64,000 nt of DNA, from contig CM073326.1 in NCBI GenBank assembly GCA_037043015.1, positions 1,922,001-1,986,000 of the forward strand, in the 5' to 3' direction. This DNA comes from Bryum argenteum (Eukaryota; Streptophyta; Bryopsida; Bryales; Bryaceae). Of this stretch, positions 1 to 10,926 are shown piece after piece. The position numbers and the translations under genes are program-made. How positions within the stretch are numbered: position 1 is the first letter of the stretch; every line of letters starts with the position of its first letter. Under the pieces are notes generated by a model that made no database searches, was not told where the DNA came from, and was given only the letters and a program-made list of their open reading frames with translations.

Positions 1-1346
1 TATATCTTTGCTCGCGTATATTGATGACGTGGTGATCTATAGTGATCTTTCGAAAAGAACATCGTGATGCGATTCTCGGGATCATCCGTAACTTGCTTTG
101 CGCTAACGCAGGCTTCAACTCGATTTTGATAAGAGCGAGTTTGAAGCGGGGCACTATTAAGATATCTTGGATATTCGGTGAAGACGGTTGGGGTTTGCGG
201 TGATCCAAAGAAAACTTGAGGCAATTCGTCAATAGGAGCCGCCAACAAAAAAATGAAAGGAGTTAAGTGGATTTTTAGGTTTTACGCAATTATTATCGAC
301 AATTCATAGATGGATATTCTAACATTGCGAGCACCTCTTACTCGACTAACGCGGAAAGATCAACCTTTCCATTGGACATCGAAATGTCAACATGCCTTTG
401 ATCGATTGAAGGAGGCATTAATTAAATGCGCGGTCTTTTCGTTAAATGTCTCTCAGGTTTTGGAAACAACCATTGAATGTGATTCCTCCTGGTTATCTTT
501 GTTGGTGGCACCTTAATGCAAAAGTGGGACGGACTTTGGCATGCGGTTGCTTATTTCTCGAAAAACACACCAATCCGGAGTCCAATTATCCGATTCATGA
601 CAAGAAAATGCTTGCGATTTATACATTGCATCCAGCGAGTGGCGTACATTACTTGTTGGCCAACATTTTGAAGTGAGTTGAGATCATCGCACTTTGGCTT
701 ATTTTCGGAAGAAGCAACATTTGAGCGAGAGGCAAATCGTTGGGCCTATAAGTTGAATGATTTTGACTTGAGATCGTCGCACAAGCCTGACAAGGATCAA
801 GTTCAATCGGATGCACTTTCTCGTCGGGAGCGGATCTTCCAACACGCGATGATGATCGAATCGTGAATCGATATCATCGACTTTTGACGGAGATGATGGC
901 GCTTAGAAGGTTGTCGCTAAATCCGCATGGATCGCGAGATGGTGATGCGATTCGAAGAAAGAGGCTCCTCGCTTTCTGAGTCGATAATGACCCCGCGTCC
1001 CATATGTCCATTTATTGACGCAGAGATGATTGCATTATGGGATGTTGCCCTGCAAACAAATCATCATTATTGAAAGATGCGAAAGGCGGTTATAGATGGT
1101 GAGCGCCGACTACCTAAAGAATGGGGCTTACAACTTTTCGATTAGTGTGTGTTCTTTAGATTCAGGTCATCGATTGCGTTGGCGTGGACGAATATGGATT
1201 CCGGCGCACGAACCTCTTCAGACGCGTTTGATCCAATCTACTCATGATTCACCACTAGCAGGACATCCAAGTCGTGAGGGTACGCGTGCTTTTGATTGCA
1301 CGTGAATATACGTGGCCTGGGTTGACACAAGATGTTCGGAGATTTG

Positions 1347-1613
1347 TGTTGTGATAAGCGACTGGCGGAACTCCTCGTAGAGATAGAGGACCACCGGAAC
1401 TCCCGAGAGTTATTAGAGTAGAACAGTTAGCTGGGAGTTAGCCACCTACTACAATCTGCGGTTAATCTAGATTAATCTAGATTGACTCAGTGCCGTTAAG
1501 CGCCACTGTTTCACCAACCCCGGATCATATAAAGCCCGAGGCTCTCAAGGCCTCACTCACTTTTTCGCTCATTCTTGTTTTGTTCTTCTCTCTCTCTTTC
1601 GATACTCTCAACA
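1347..1613 (+). mobile_element. Solo LTR inserted in the chromovirus integrase region
   Basis: A 267-bp block starts TGTTG and ends CAACA, the inverted TG...CA termini of an LTR, and is flanked by a perfect 5-bp direct repeat ATTTG (1342-1346 and 1614-1618). It interrupts the integrase zinc-finger region of the surrounding element. A TATA-like catataaag lies near 1527-1535, followed by a pyrimidine-rich stretch, as expected inside an LTR. Nothing internal accompanies it, so it is a solo LTR. The TGTTG...CAACA ends suggest Ty1/copia, but that family call is an inference. Confidence 0.82.
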
Positions 1614-2859
1614 ATTTGTACGGAACTGCAACGTGTGTGGAAAATCGAAGATTTGGCGGGAGCAGAAGCAAGGGTTGCTAAAACCTTTGCCAATTCCGGC
1701 ACGGATTTGGGTGACCTCTCCATTGATTTATTACCGGATTGGCACCAAGCAAATGATCGTCTAAATATCATGGTTGTAATGACAGACCGTTTGTCCAAAT
1801 CTATCATTCTTTGTCTTATGAAGACAATTCGTGCACTTGATGTGGCTCACAAACTTTTAGAGCAAGTTTTTCAAAGATCACGGATTGCCTGCAGCAATTG
1901 TATCGGATCGTGGTAGTCAATTTCTTAGTCTGCTTTGGACAGAAGTATGCAGATTGATGAAGATTACGCGTCGGTTGTCGACAGCTTTCCATCCGGAGAC
2001 AGATGGTGCAACAGAGAGGGCGAATCAAGAGCTTGAAACATATCTTCGTATTTTCACGACATTTGAGCAAGAAGATTGGGCTTTTCAGTTGCCGATCGCG
2101 ATGATGGCGTTGAATAATCGTGTGTCGCAGTCTATAGGTATGTCTGCATTTTTTATGACTCACGGTTATCATCATTCGGTCATGAATATTACTATACCCG
2201 GAGAGCGGGTTCTTCGTTGTCACCGGCGGAAAAAGGACGCAAGCTTGTTGAAAGATCGTAATTCAAGTGAATCGCAACAACGGCAATAGCCATTGTGCAA
2301 GAGACTCAAGAACATCGATCAAATACACGGCTCGGTGGCGAGGATTTTCGTCCGTTTGATCGTGTGTGGTTGAAGTTGAAGAACATGAACAGCGTCCGCC
2401 AATCAAGAAGCTTGATTGGATTGCTCTTCCTTATCGTGTATTGGAGTGCGTGAGGTACACATGCGGTTCGTTTGAATACACCGTCGGTATTCATCCTGCT
2501 TTTTCATGTGAGTTTAGTGAAGAAGGCGGTGAGGATCCGTTGTCTTCCCAACTACCTCGTGATAATGAGCCCGGTGTTGTTTTGAGCAATCCCGCTTTCG
2601 GGCATCCACTAGCGAGGACGAGTATCTTTGTTGAAAGAGTGTTGCAACATCGACGTCGTGGCGCGGTTGGCAACTACTTGTAAAGTGGACGGGATGGCGG
2701 AGCCTCTTGGGAACCCGCTTGCCAATTACAAAATGTCATGGCCTTAGACGCGATTACGAGCGCTTGTTGCGCGCGCGTCAGTCTCGATATTCCTTGGGCG
2801 GATTCTCTTCTATGACACTTGTTAATTCATCAAAGACATGAGGAGGAGGAGGAGGCATT

Positions 2860-3131
2860 TGTCATGGGGCAAGGCCTCGTTCATAAGCTCGGATGTTCAC
2901 TCGCTATTAATTTTATAAATAAAACTTCTAAGAGAGAGAGCTAAAGTATAGCCTCAAGCGAGAGAGCTAAAAGTATAGCCTCGGCGAGAGAGCTAAAGTA
3001 TAGCCTCGGCAGATTGAGCCAAGAGATTAGTATATAAGGGACTCTTATTCATTGTAAACCTAAGTCTTGGATCAATATATTTCTTTTGTAGTTTTTGCTT
3101 GTTTTGACAGCTAGACTCTTACACGGTGACA
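2860..3131 (+). repeat. 3' LTR of the chromovirus
   Basis: A 272-bp block begins TGTCA and ends TGACA, matching inverted termini, directly after a GAGGAGGAGG purine tract. It carries three near-identical copies of a gagagagctaaagtatagcc word (about 2930-3008), a TATA-like gtatataaggg (about 3031-3041) and a downstream transcript-end-like AT-rich stretch. Its partner LTR is outside the window. Confidence 0.75.
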
Positions 3132-4302
3132 CAATTGTGCGTCAAAATAAACGCCAACGTCATTATTGACATCCACGTGGGACAAACACCAACTTGTCCT
3201 AGTTACCCCTATCCTCTACACAAGCCTTCCACATCACCATGGCATTTCACGTAGGATTTATGAATATGTCAAAAGTAACACACTGAACGTCGCCCATGTC
3301 ACTTTAAACGTCATCAATGTTTAAAGAAACGTGCTGACGTGGATCATAAATATATTTAATCATTTAAATATTACTAGAGGGTAAAAAATGAAGTGCTAAA
3401 GTTACCCCCCCTTCGGGCGTACATGTCAACGTTGACGTGGTTCTGTTCGTTTTAACGCGGTTCTGTTCTTCCAAAATCCATGAGTGTTACTATGACACTT
3501 GGTGTTAAACCATAGTCAATAGTGACGGAAGTATGTTAAACCGATTAACATGCAGAAAGTCATTGTGGTCAAGTTACCCACACTAATTTTGACTAGTCTG
3601 GGTAAACGTCACTTTTGACGCGAAATAACGCAGGGACAAATCACTGTTTTCCTCTAGTGAATTGCCATTGGAAAAAAACAGGGTATAAAAACCCCCTCCC
3701 CCTACCTTTCTACAAAATAACAAAAGAAGACCATTGATCTAGGAGATCAACGGCGCAGAATGTGAAAGACCGTAACGCCAATAAAGGCAACGTTATGGAA
3801 AATAACCACAGTTCCCTTGACCAATGAGGAGGTGTCGCCTTTATAGTTTTTGCGTGAAGTGCGGTTATGATAGTACTCTCACCGAGCACAATTCTCCTGC
3901 TCTAGGAAAGTAATTCTAGGAATTACTTAACTACTACTTGTTTTCTCATTCTCCACGGAATAGGGCTTTATGAGTTTCTCCTAGTTAACCCTTAACTGGC
4001 ATCACTGTTTTGAGAAAAATGTGACCTCACTATCCTTGGACCATATTTTAGCATAGATAATTAAATGAATTTGAAAATCCGAAATGGTGAGTGTCGAGCT
4101 AACTTGATTCTGTAATTTATTTATTTTTTTAAAAGGACCACATCAAGTAAAATCTCTAAATTTGCCACCGTTGAGAGTATGAAAACTCTTGTTCAGATTC
4201 GAGGACCAATTTTGGTCCCCTATGTCAATAAAGGGTTAAGACACATGCTAATCTTCACAACACCAATTGACAAGTGTAATAATAAGGAGCTTAACCCCTT
4301 AA
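3132..4302. other. Intergenic, no gene recognised
   Basis: No convincing reading frame. The first half repeats short words around gtcaacgttgac and cacgtgg. A TATA-like ggtataaaaacccc sits at about 3680-3693, followed by a possible transcribed stretch. This could be another decayed LTR-type or non-autonomous element, but I see no clear ends. Confidence 0.4.
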
Positions 4303-5243
4303 AGGCATGTTCGCACTTGGCCTTAGAGGAGGTCTTAGGAGGGGGTCTTAACTCTATTAAAAAGTGTGTGTTCGCACCTACATTCATTAGTAATTACCAA
4401 TCCTACATGGATGTCCACATGGCACACTTTAAAGAGTAGGGCATTAGCAAACATTTAGGAGGACAAAAGAGCTTTGAGCAATAGTAGGCAATACTTAAGG
4501 GAGCACCAATATTGGAAAGATTCTCAAATTTTCTTCTCTTAAGAGCATGCCTAGCCCGGCTCGCCAGGCCGGGCTGGGGTATGTTAGTATGGCGAGGCCT
4601 GGCTACCTTCTGGGTCGGGCCAGAGGGCGAGGTGACCCAGCGGGGGCCGGGCCATAGGGTCAGCGGGGCTGGCCAGCAGGACCGCCGCCGCGCGCCGCTT
4701 CTTACCGCCGGTAATCTCCCGCTGTCGCCGACAGCCGCATTCAAAAAACTACACAAAGAAACAGAGGAAGAAAGAGAAGGAGGAGCTTGAAGAGTCCCTA
4801 GAGTGTTTGCGACAAATGCAAGTGGGGAGCTTCCAAGAAAAACTCCCCAAGCCTTTTGGAAGTGCCACGTAGCACTCCGTCATTGGTTAAATGAATTTTT
4901 GTATATGAGATTGGCCACGGCAAAAAATGTGGATATGACGAGTTAGAAAAAAGGGCCCTCCAACCCCACTGCCCGGGTTAGAGGGTTGCCTTATGGGCTG
5001 GGGGCCCCCACACGGCATTAAAGGCTCCACAGCGTGGCCCAGCGTATGGGCTGGGCATGCTCTAAGAGTGGTCTTATGTATTGTCCCACTTGAGGGGCCA
5101 TTACGTAATCCCCTCACTATTGATTACACCTTTACGAGCCTCATTGATGACACCTTTCCTCAAAAGAAGGTATTCCTCCCCAAATTGTGAGGGTGTTAAA
5201 TTTTTAGCCATGCTCTTTGCAAAGGCCAAGGGCGAACGGGCCT
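4303..5243. mobile_element. PIF/Harbinger-like MITE, outer element
   Basis: Imperfect terminal inverted repeats: the left end AGGCATGTTCGCACTTGGCC matches the reverse complement of the right end, AGGCCCGTTCGCCCTTGGCC. Both ends are flanked by the trinucleotide TAA (4300-4302 and 5244-5246), the target-site type of PIF/Harbinger and Tourist MITEs. The element has no transposase and contains a second MITE at 4543-5062. Confidence 0.75.
4543..5062. mobile_element. PIF/Harbinger-like MITE nested in 4303-5243
   Basis: Terminal inverted repeats GAGCATGCCTAGCCC and GGGCTGGGCATGCTC are flanked by TAA on both sides (4540-4542, 5063-5065). The termini match those of the two elements at 24658-25046 and 25050-25425, so this is a multicopy family. 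The interior is GC-rich and has no credible transposase frame. Confidence 0.82.
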
Positions 5244-5276
5244 TAAGTGGACTAGCACCAAAACCATAAAGTAAAT

Positions 5277-5365
5277 ACTACCCTCTTTTGATGCAAGGTG
5301 AAAGGTTTCAAATTTTGAAATATTTTTAGGTCTAAAACCGTAGGATCTTGTACTTATTGCGTGCA
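5277..5365 (+). repeat. Fragment of interspersed repeat family A
   Basis: The stretch with ctcttttgatgcaag and accgtaggatcttgtac matches the left part of the copies near 25465 and 51900. The match stops near 5365, and a matching right part of the family starts near 7195, so the copy may have been split by later insertion. Confidence 0.6.
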
Positions 5366-5422
5366 TTCTCCTACTTTCCTGAGAATGGCTTCAGGAAACA
5401 ACAAGGAGAGAGCATGTAGCAT

Positions 5423-5494
5423 GGAAGCTTGGTCTAGTGGTATGATTCTCGCTTCGGGTGCGAGAGGTTGCGAGTTCGGTTTCCGCAGCTCCCC
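5423..5494 (+). tRNA. tRNA-Pro (CGG), slightly degenerate
   Basis: A 72-nt cloverleaf: acceptor GGAAGCT pairs with AGCTCCC with one mismatch. The D arm holds the A-box TGGTCTAGTGGTAT and the anticodon loop TTCGGGT gives anticodon CGG. The T loop is TTCGGTT, with a T stem (GCGAG/TCCGC) containing a mismatch. A TTTT run follows at 5495-5498, a Pol III-type stop. The core resembles plant tRNA-Pro. The mismatches suggest a drifting gene or a tRNA-derived relic. Confidence 0.7.
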
Positions 5495-5498
5495 TTTT

Positions 5499-6507
5499 CG
5501 CTGATGAAATGTTTTCCTCAAGTCCATCCACAAGCATTTTAGTGAAGATTGATATGAACTCAAGTCCTATTTTGAGGTCAGCGTGAATAGGGTGTTTGTT
5601 CGTCTTGACAATGAGTCGATGCCGACTAGACAAAGGTATATTGGTAGAAGACTACTCACCCCTTTCGGGAATAAATTTTTAGTGAACCGAGACCAGTGAA
5701 GAGAATATTCATAGCATTGCAGATTCTCCACTTTTGGGAGCTAAGCAGATGCTAATCACATCAATGTTACATCTTAAAATTTAAGTTCTCTAAATGCCCT
5801 TTTTGGGCGTTGTAAACTTAGTAAACTTTACAAGGGGGAATTCCCCCATGCGTACGATTGAAGGATACACGTGAATATAAGGGCAAGTGTCCCTTGATTT
5901 TATACAAGATTGGAGCAATTAGACACAAATTAGAGCTTGAAAAAATAATACTCTCATTCTATACAATTTAACCGAATGGGGAATCTTCAGGGGTTGTTTC
6001 TTTGTTGATTTCAAAGATCCCATAAAAGCTTCGAACCGCTTCATTTGCCAAGCGGATAAAGTGGGTTTTGCAAGAATAAATAAACTCAAAATTTCTCCTA
6101 ACATCCAAACAGCTTAATCAGTTTGGCTTGTCTCCAAAGATGTTAATTCCATAAGGACAGAGATGGGTAGCGCGGAAGAGCTTTTAGCTTTGCGCACGAC
6201 GCTCCCTAGCTTTGTCCGGCACTAATGTTCCCACACAACTTGCGCAAACAGAGCCTTTTCAAGGTTTGTTTTCAAATTCATTGCGAGCAAGGCATGCCAT
6301 TAACTAATAATTACATAATAAAAAGCAGAGAGCCGATTTGTGAACCCGGGTCTATATTGGATTTTTGATGCTCCTTTTTATTTTAAAAGATGCTGAATGG
6401 GAGAAAGTTCACTCTTTGTTTAGTCATTATTATTATTGGAAAAGTTAATACCCTAATTATGCTAGTCAAATTAGCTTTTGTTTATCAAAGTGTCTTGTAT
6501 GTGTGTG
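5499..6507. other. Intergenic, nothing recognised
   Basis: No gene supported. AT-rich with short scattered frames only. Confidence 0.4.
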
Positions 6508-6513
6508 TATACA

Positions 6514-6530
6514 TATATATATATATATAT
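6514..6530. repeat. (TA)n microsatellite
   Basis: Short alternating TA tract, followed at 6544-6560 by the small palindromic sequence cgtgtcctccggacacg. Confidence 0.85.
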
Positions 6531-6714
6531 AAAAGTCGTTAACCGTGTCCTCCGGACACGAACATCAAAAATGTCACGTTGAAATTTATAAAATGTGTCA
6601 AAATTCCAGATCTAGGTATAAAAAATAATACGAAGTTGGAGGTGTTTGGAGATGTTGAAATTATGAGATATGCAATCAATGTGGAAGTTCCTTGCTTTTG
6701 GTTCTCCATGTTGT

Positions 6715-7150
6715 TTAAGATTTATAGCATGATTGTTCTCCGTTCCCATCATTTGGTTCCCCATGTTTATTAAGATTTGTAGCATGTCCTCCATTCCCTC
6801 CTTCCATTGTTCCCACTTCCCCGTCCTCTATTATGGTTCCTCGTTCTTCATTTTTTTTCTTCGTGGTTATCCATCATTCGTTCCCGGTTTCCATCATTCA
6901 TTTATAGTCCCCATTAGTCATTCCTAGTTCTTATTATTTGTTTGTAGTTTCCATCATTTGTTTCCCGTTCCTAGTTCTCGTCACCCCCCTTCACTTCTTC
7001 TTTGCTCCCATTTTCATGTTCCATATTCCTTGTCCCTTTGCCTCCTTGTTATATTCTTAAGATCTAATAAACTCTAATCAACAATCAAATACCACTTATG
7101 GAAACTCTTCGAAATCTTTAGAACTCTTCATACCATGTATACATGACCAA
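6715..7150 (+). repeat. Interspersed repeat family C, copy 1
   Basis: Contains aagatttgtagcatgtcctc, then a long run of short pyrimidine-rich words (gttccc, ccatcatt, agttcc), then ctcccattttcatgttcc and a conserved tail ending ccatgtatacatg. The same order of landmarks recurs at about 59195-59650, so both are copies of one repeat. No coding potential or clear ends were found. Confidence 0.7.
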
Positions 7151-7194
7151 ATGATGATGACCATTACCATGCATTGCTAAGGACAAATTGCAAA

Positions 7195-7904
7195 TTGTGT
7201 TCTTTTATATATAGAGATGTATAAATCTCATATTCAAATTCCTAACCAATTGTGAGATTGTAATGTTCAAAGTTGGGGAAAGAGTTTATTTTCCTTGTTG
7301 TAGAAAGGGTAATTAGTTTCATGAGGGCCAAAAAACCATTCTTGGTAGAACATTTGACATGAGGCTCTTCACTTTCATCTTCTTAGGTGACTTAGGAACA
7401 TGTCCATGCAATTTTTACCCTCATGCAAGCTATAAAACCTAAAGAAATGCTTGATTGTTTACATGGAGGTATGTTGAATTTCAACTACAAAGGCTGATTG
7501 TCGACAATAAAAAAGACACGTTAAAAATAGTTGGATTGAAATTCCAAAAAATTAGATCATGCCTTGATATCTTATCTACATGTAAAAAGAGCAACACTTG
7601 AAAAAAACTAAGATCTCAATTGTTGGTGAATTTTTGAAGTTTCTTGCGATGTAATTGATTTTGGGCAGATTTTGAGAATAAAGGAGCACATATTGCACTT
7701 TGAGTAGTTTTGAGCATGTTTACAAACTTTGACACTAATTATCTCTTGAAGTATGAGGAGTTTTAAAGTGACTTTTCAGAAAGATGTGAAAAATTTCTAA
7801 AACCTTCAAAAAGTCTCAATTTTTTGTGGGCTACAAATCGTAATTCGGGGGCTCACCAAACCCTTAATGACCACAATATGGCCTCACTCCACATTAGGGG
7901 TTAG
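7195..7904 (+). repeat. Interspersed repeat family A, copy 1
   Basis: Parallels 25455-26278 and 51876-52721 along its length: accaattgtgagat, cttgttg...aagggtaa, cctaaagaaatgcttga, catggaggtatg, then a terminus attaggggtta. It lacks the left part, which is found separately at 5277-5365. It looks non-autonomous, with no conserved frame between copies. Confidence 0.72.
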
Positions 7905-8029
7905 TTTATCAATGCCCCTCAAAATCTTTGCAATTTGAGTTTTACACCATAATTACCATGAATGATCTCGTTCCTTCCTTCCACAAAAGATATGTTCCAT
8001 TATAAACTCTCTATATGTCAAGGCAGATA

Positions 8030-8420
8030 GTTTATGTTTTCATGACATTATGATCTTGGGAGTGCACGTCAAATTGGGCCACATTAGGTGTCATTGGAAG
8101 CACATTTTTACATATGGGTGCGGGCAACAATCAGATCGTAAATGTATTCACAAATTATGAGATATTAACTTCAAGTATTGGTCCCATAAATATCAGAAAC
8201 CTATTTGTATGAGTGTGATAACGCCACATGGGCATGCTAGTCTCTCTCTATATATTAAGGCAAATAGTTTGTTCCTTTATTTGTATGTGGCATTATGATG
8301 TGGGGGACCACGGGTCGAATCAATTTGCATGAGGTGTCATTGGAAGTGGGTATTTTTGTAGGAGTGCGGGCAACAATGAGACTGCAAATCGGGCGCACCG
8401 ATACTGAAATAATGAATTTC
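8030..8420 (+). repeat. Degenerate tandem duplication of about 220 bp
   Basis: The block with cattatgatcttggg, ggtgtcattggaag and tgcgggcaacaat (about 8040-8140) recurs as cattatgatgtggg, ggtgtcattggaag and tgcgggcaacaat (about 8290-8375). The two units are clearly related but diverged, so the duplication is old. Confidence 0.65.
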
Positions 8421-8575
8421 AAAATATTTATTGTTTTGAAAATTACCAAGAAATTACAAAAGACCTAATTTTAGATCGCTCATAAAGTAGTAGAAACCCA
8501 ACGGTACAAAAATCAAGTTATTTGGAGCCCCATAAGAATTACTAAAAATAGGACGGTAGCCACGAAGAATCATCC

Positions 8576-8843
8576 TTAACCCCTAAAGGTCCAAGAAAGC
8601 GGAAATCGCTTTTTGGAATTTCCGCAAGGAGAAAAATCAGCCAACTTTGACCATTATATTCTCAATATTGGAGAAAAATTAACCGTCCAAATTTGACATT
8701 CGAGAAAAGGGTCAAGTTAACTTCAAGATCCTATGGTTGGATCTTCTAATCAATGCTTAGATTGAGTTTCTTTGCACCTGAAGTAGATGAAGGTTCTTTT
8801 TGATAATTTAAACAATTTTGTATCAAGGACCTTTAGAGGTTAA
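8576..8843. mobile_element. TTAA-bounded MITE, family B copy 1
   Basis: 268 bp starting TTAACCCCTAAAGGTCC and ending GGACCTTTAGAGGTTAA, an inverted repeat. The interior (gctttttgga, cagccaactttgac, cttcaagatcctatggttgg) is shared with 28853-29101. TTAA is its own reverse complement, so it may be a duplicated target site (piggyBac-like) or part of the inverted repeat. Confidence 0.78.
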
Positions 8844-9855
8844 TGTTAATGTAGACGTGGCAACACCGCATGGCATACTAGTTCACATCCTGGTTACCGG
8901 AGGACAAAGAATATGTCATACTCGTTCTAGTAATCTTTCATATACGTACGAATTTTTCGTACGTCTAAAATATTTAGAATCTTGTGATGATGATGGGTAT
9001 TTACAAGTACAAATAATTGTATGTAAGTATGTATAAATTTAGCGAGAAATACGAAGTTGAAGTTTGAAATTACAGGAACATTCCTGCACTCAGGTAACCT
9101 CGGTCCACATGAATGCAACAGTGTTGCACATGAATGCAACAGTTTTGCACTTCAAGTGGTCGGATTAAACTATTTGTATACTTTTGTCGGTTCGCTAACA
9201 ATGGAGTTCCCACAGAGGCCGTTTCGGCAGTCAACTGAATCGACGACTGTGCAAAGCAAGCTAGGGAGGTTGGTACACGGCATATTCATTCTCCAAGTCG
9301 AGCGGGCCCCAGAATGCTGCCAATGAGCCATACAATAGTCCGGGCGGCTCCAACAGAGGTCATATCCGAAGCAACTTACTGGATGAGCATTATCCCGGTG
9401 CACCCTGATTTGTGTAATAAAAAAAGGAAAGAAGTTAAAAGAGAAAACAACTTGACTGGTGAACTGCCTGGATCACGCGAGACACAATTGTGTGCTCTCT
9501 CATCTGCTCAAAAAAGTAATAAAATTGTCCGCTCTAGAGTCTAGGTCCACTTGATTTTTCGGGTCCGAACTGGACAATGTCAACAGTGCGGCCACAGGAC
9601 GATCCTTCCTTAACTTGGTAACGTACCTTGATCCTCATACCTTCAGAAGTCTACGCTTCCCCTCGTCTCATCTGAGACTTTGAGCTACGGATTCATTAAT
9701 TCCGGCAAGAATTGTATCAGGACCGTGAATTTCTAGTATCTCTGTCAGTTCAGATGGTGGATTGCAAGGGTTTTAGAAGGCGGTGATTCTTTGGGGTGTC
9801 GGTAATGGATTTGAGAATTTGAGATCGATGTGAAGAGTTATCGGGGTTCAAAGCG
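8844..9855. other. Upstream region of the F-box/kelch gene
   Basis: No gene recognised. Contains the short duplication cacatgaatgcaacag (about 9108-9140). The last few hundred bases probably hold promoter and 5' UTR of the gene starting at 9856; no definite element was identified. Confidence 0.4.
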
Positions 9856-10926
9856 ATGGCGGTACAAGGGCTGGTGCCTTTCCTGCCGGATGATGTCGCG
9901 CGGCAATGCTTACTGCGCGTTCCCGTGCAATCTCTCTCGCAAATGCAGAGAGTGTCACGCAGATGGCGCGAGCTTGTGAACAGCAGCGAATTCTACGAGG
10001 AACGGAGAAAAGAGGGCGCTACGAGTCACTGCGTCTGCATGCTGCAGTTCACTGGCGAGGCATCAGGCCATGGCGATCCGTTGTTCGGCGTAAGCCTGTT
10101 GAGGGAGAACAACTGGGATACCAGGCTACCACCCATTCCGGACACTGAGAGCATGCCGCTCTTCAGCCGATTCGCGGCCGTGGGCGGCCACTTGGTAGTC
10201 CTCGGTGGATGGTCGCCGGTGACCATGGCCGAGCTACGATCCGTGCATATCTTCAGCTTCTCGTCGTGGACGTGGCGGCGCGGCGCGGACATGCCCAGAA
10301 CGCGCTCCTTCTTCGCCTGTTCCGTGGTGCAGGGTGCGATCATCGTGGTGGGTGGTCACGACGCGAACAAGAACGCGCTCCGAAGCGCAGAGCGGTACCA
10401 TCTGGACACGGATCGGTGGGAGACGCTACCGGACATGCACGACGCGCGCGACGAGTGCGCCAGCGTAGTGCTCGATGACAAGCTGGTGGTGATCAGTGGC
10501 TATGGGACGTCCTCGCAAGGGGAGTTTCGCCGTGACGCCGAGGTGTTCGACCCGGAGCGCAGGGCGTGGCGCCAGATTCATCACATGTGGCCCAAAGGGG
10601 TGAACCCCAGCTGCACCGTGGCGGTCGCGGGGAAGCTAGTGGCGACCCATAACAACCAACTGGTGTGCTACAATTTTAAGGGCGAAGACTGGTACGTCGT
10701 GGACGCTGTCCCTGACGATGAGCATGGAATCTCCTCGGCAGTGTGCGCTACGGCGTTCGGAAACTCTGTTGTGGTGACGGGACCATCGGTTCGAGAGGAC
10801 GGTAGCCATCGCGTTCTGGTTTACAGATTTCCGGAGGACGGGCTCTTAAAGGGTAAGTGGGAGAGCGTGCCTGTCGATGAGAGCTTCCGAGGCACTGCTC
10901 ACGTCTCTTGCGTCGTCGAGGTCTGA
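9856..10926 (+). CDS. F-box/kelch-repeat protein, KMD-like
   Basis: Single-exon 356-residue protein. The F-box lies at about residues 7-50 (LPDDVARQCLLRVPVQSL then a basic RRWREL segment) and would bind the SKP1 subunit of an SCF ubiquitin ligase. Kelch-type blades follow, each with a GG pair and a later W: VGGHLVVLGGW, VVQGAIIVVGGHD and DDKLVVISGYG, each followed by a Y/F...W strand. The arrangement fits the plant F-box/kelch group of At1g80440/At1g15670 (KISS ME DEADLY), which target type-B response regulators and PAL enzymes; the group assignment is from family knowledge and the target is not readable here. Start context gcgATGgcg is good, and the length matches the family. Coding GC is well above the flanks. 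Confidence 0.9.
   Translation: MAVQGLVPFLPDDVARQCLLRVPVQSLSQMQRVSRRWRELVNSSEFYEERRKEGATSHCVCMLQFTGEASGHGDPLFGVSLLRENNWDTRLPPIPDTESMPLFSRFAAVGGHLVVLGGWSPVTMAELRSVHIFSFSSWTWRRGADMPRTRSFFACSVVQGAIIVVGGHDANKNALRSAERYHLDTDRWETLPDMHDARDECASVVLDDKLVVISGYGTSSQGEFRRDAEVFDPERRAWRQIHHMWPKGVNPSCTVAVAGKLVATHNNQLVCYNFKGEDWYVVDAVPDDEHGISSAVCATAFGNSVVVTGPSVREDGSHRVLVYRFPEDGLLKGKWESVPVDESFRGTAHVSCVVEV

Larger units (their letters stand above)
1..3131 (+). mobile_element. Decayed Ty3/gypsy chromovirus, 3' part, cut by window edge
   Basis: Fossil LTR retrotransposon. Read in order on the plus strand are the end of the reverse transcriptase and RNase H region (about 1-870), an integrase zinc-finger and linker region (about 1090-1680), an integrase core region (about 1690-2290), a region resembling a chromodomain (about 2610-2750), a purine-rich tract (about 2839-2856) and the 3' LTR (2860-3131). 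The order RT-RNase H-integrase-chromodomain is that of the chromovirus branch of Ty3/gypsy (family knowledge). The coding part is clearly broken, with on the order of ten or more breaks, and is interrupted by another element (1347-1613). The 5' part and 5' LTR lie outside the window, so LTR divergence cannot be measured. The decay suggests an old insertion. Confidence 0.88.
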
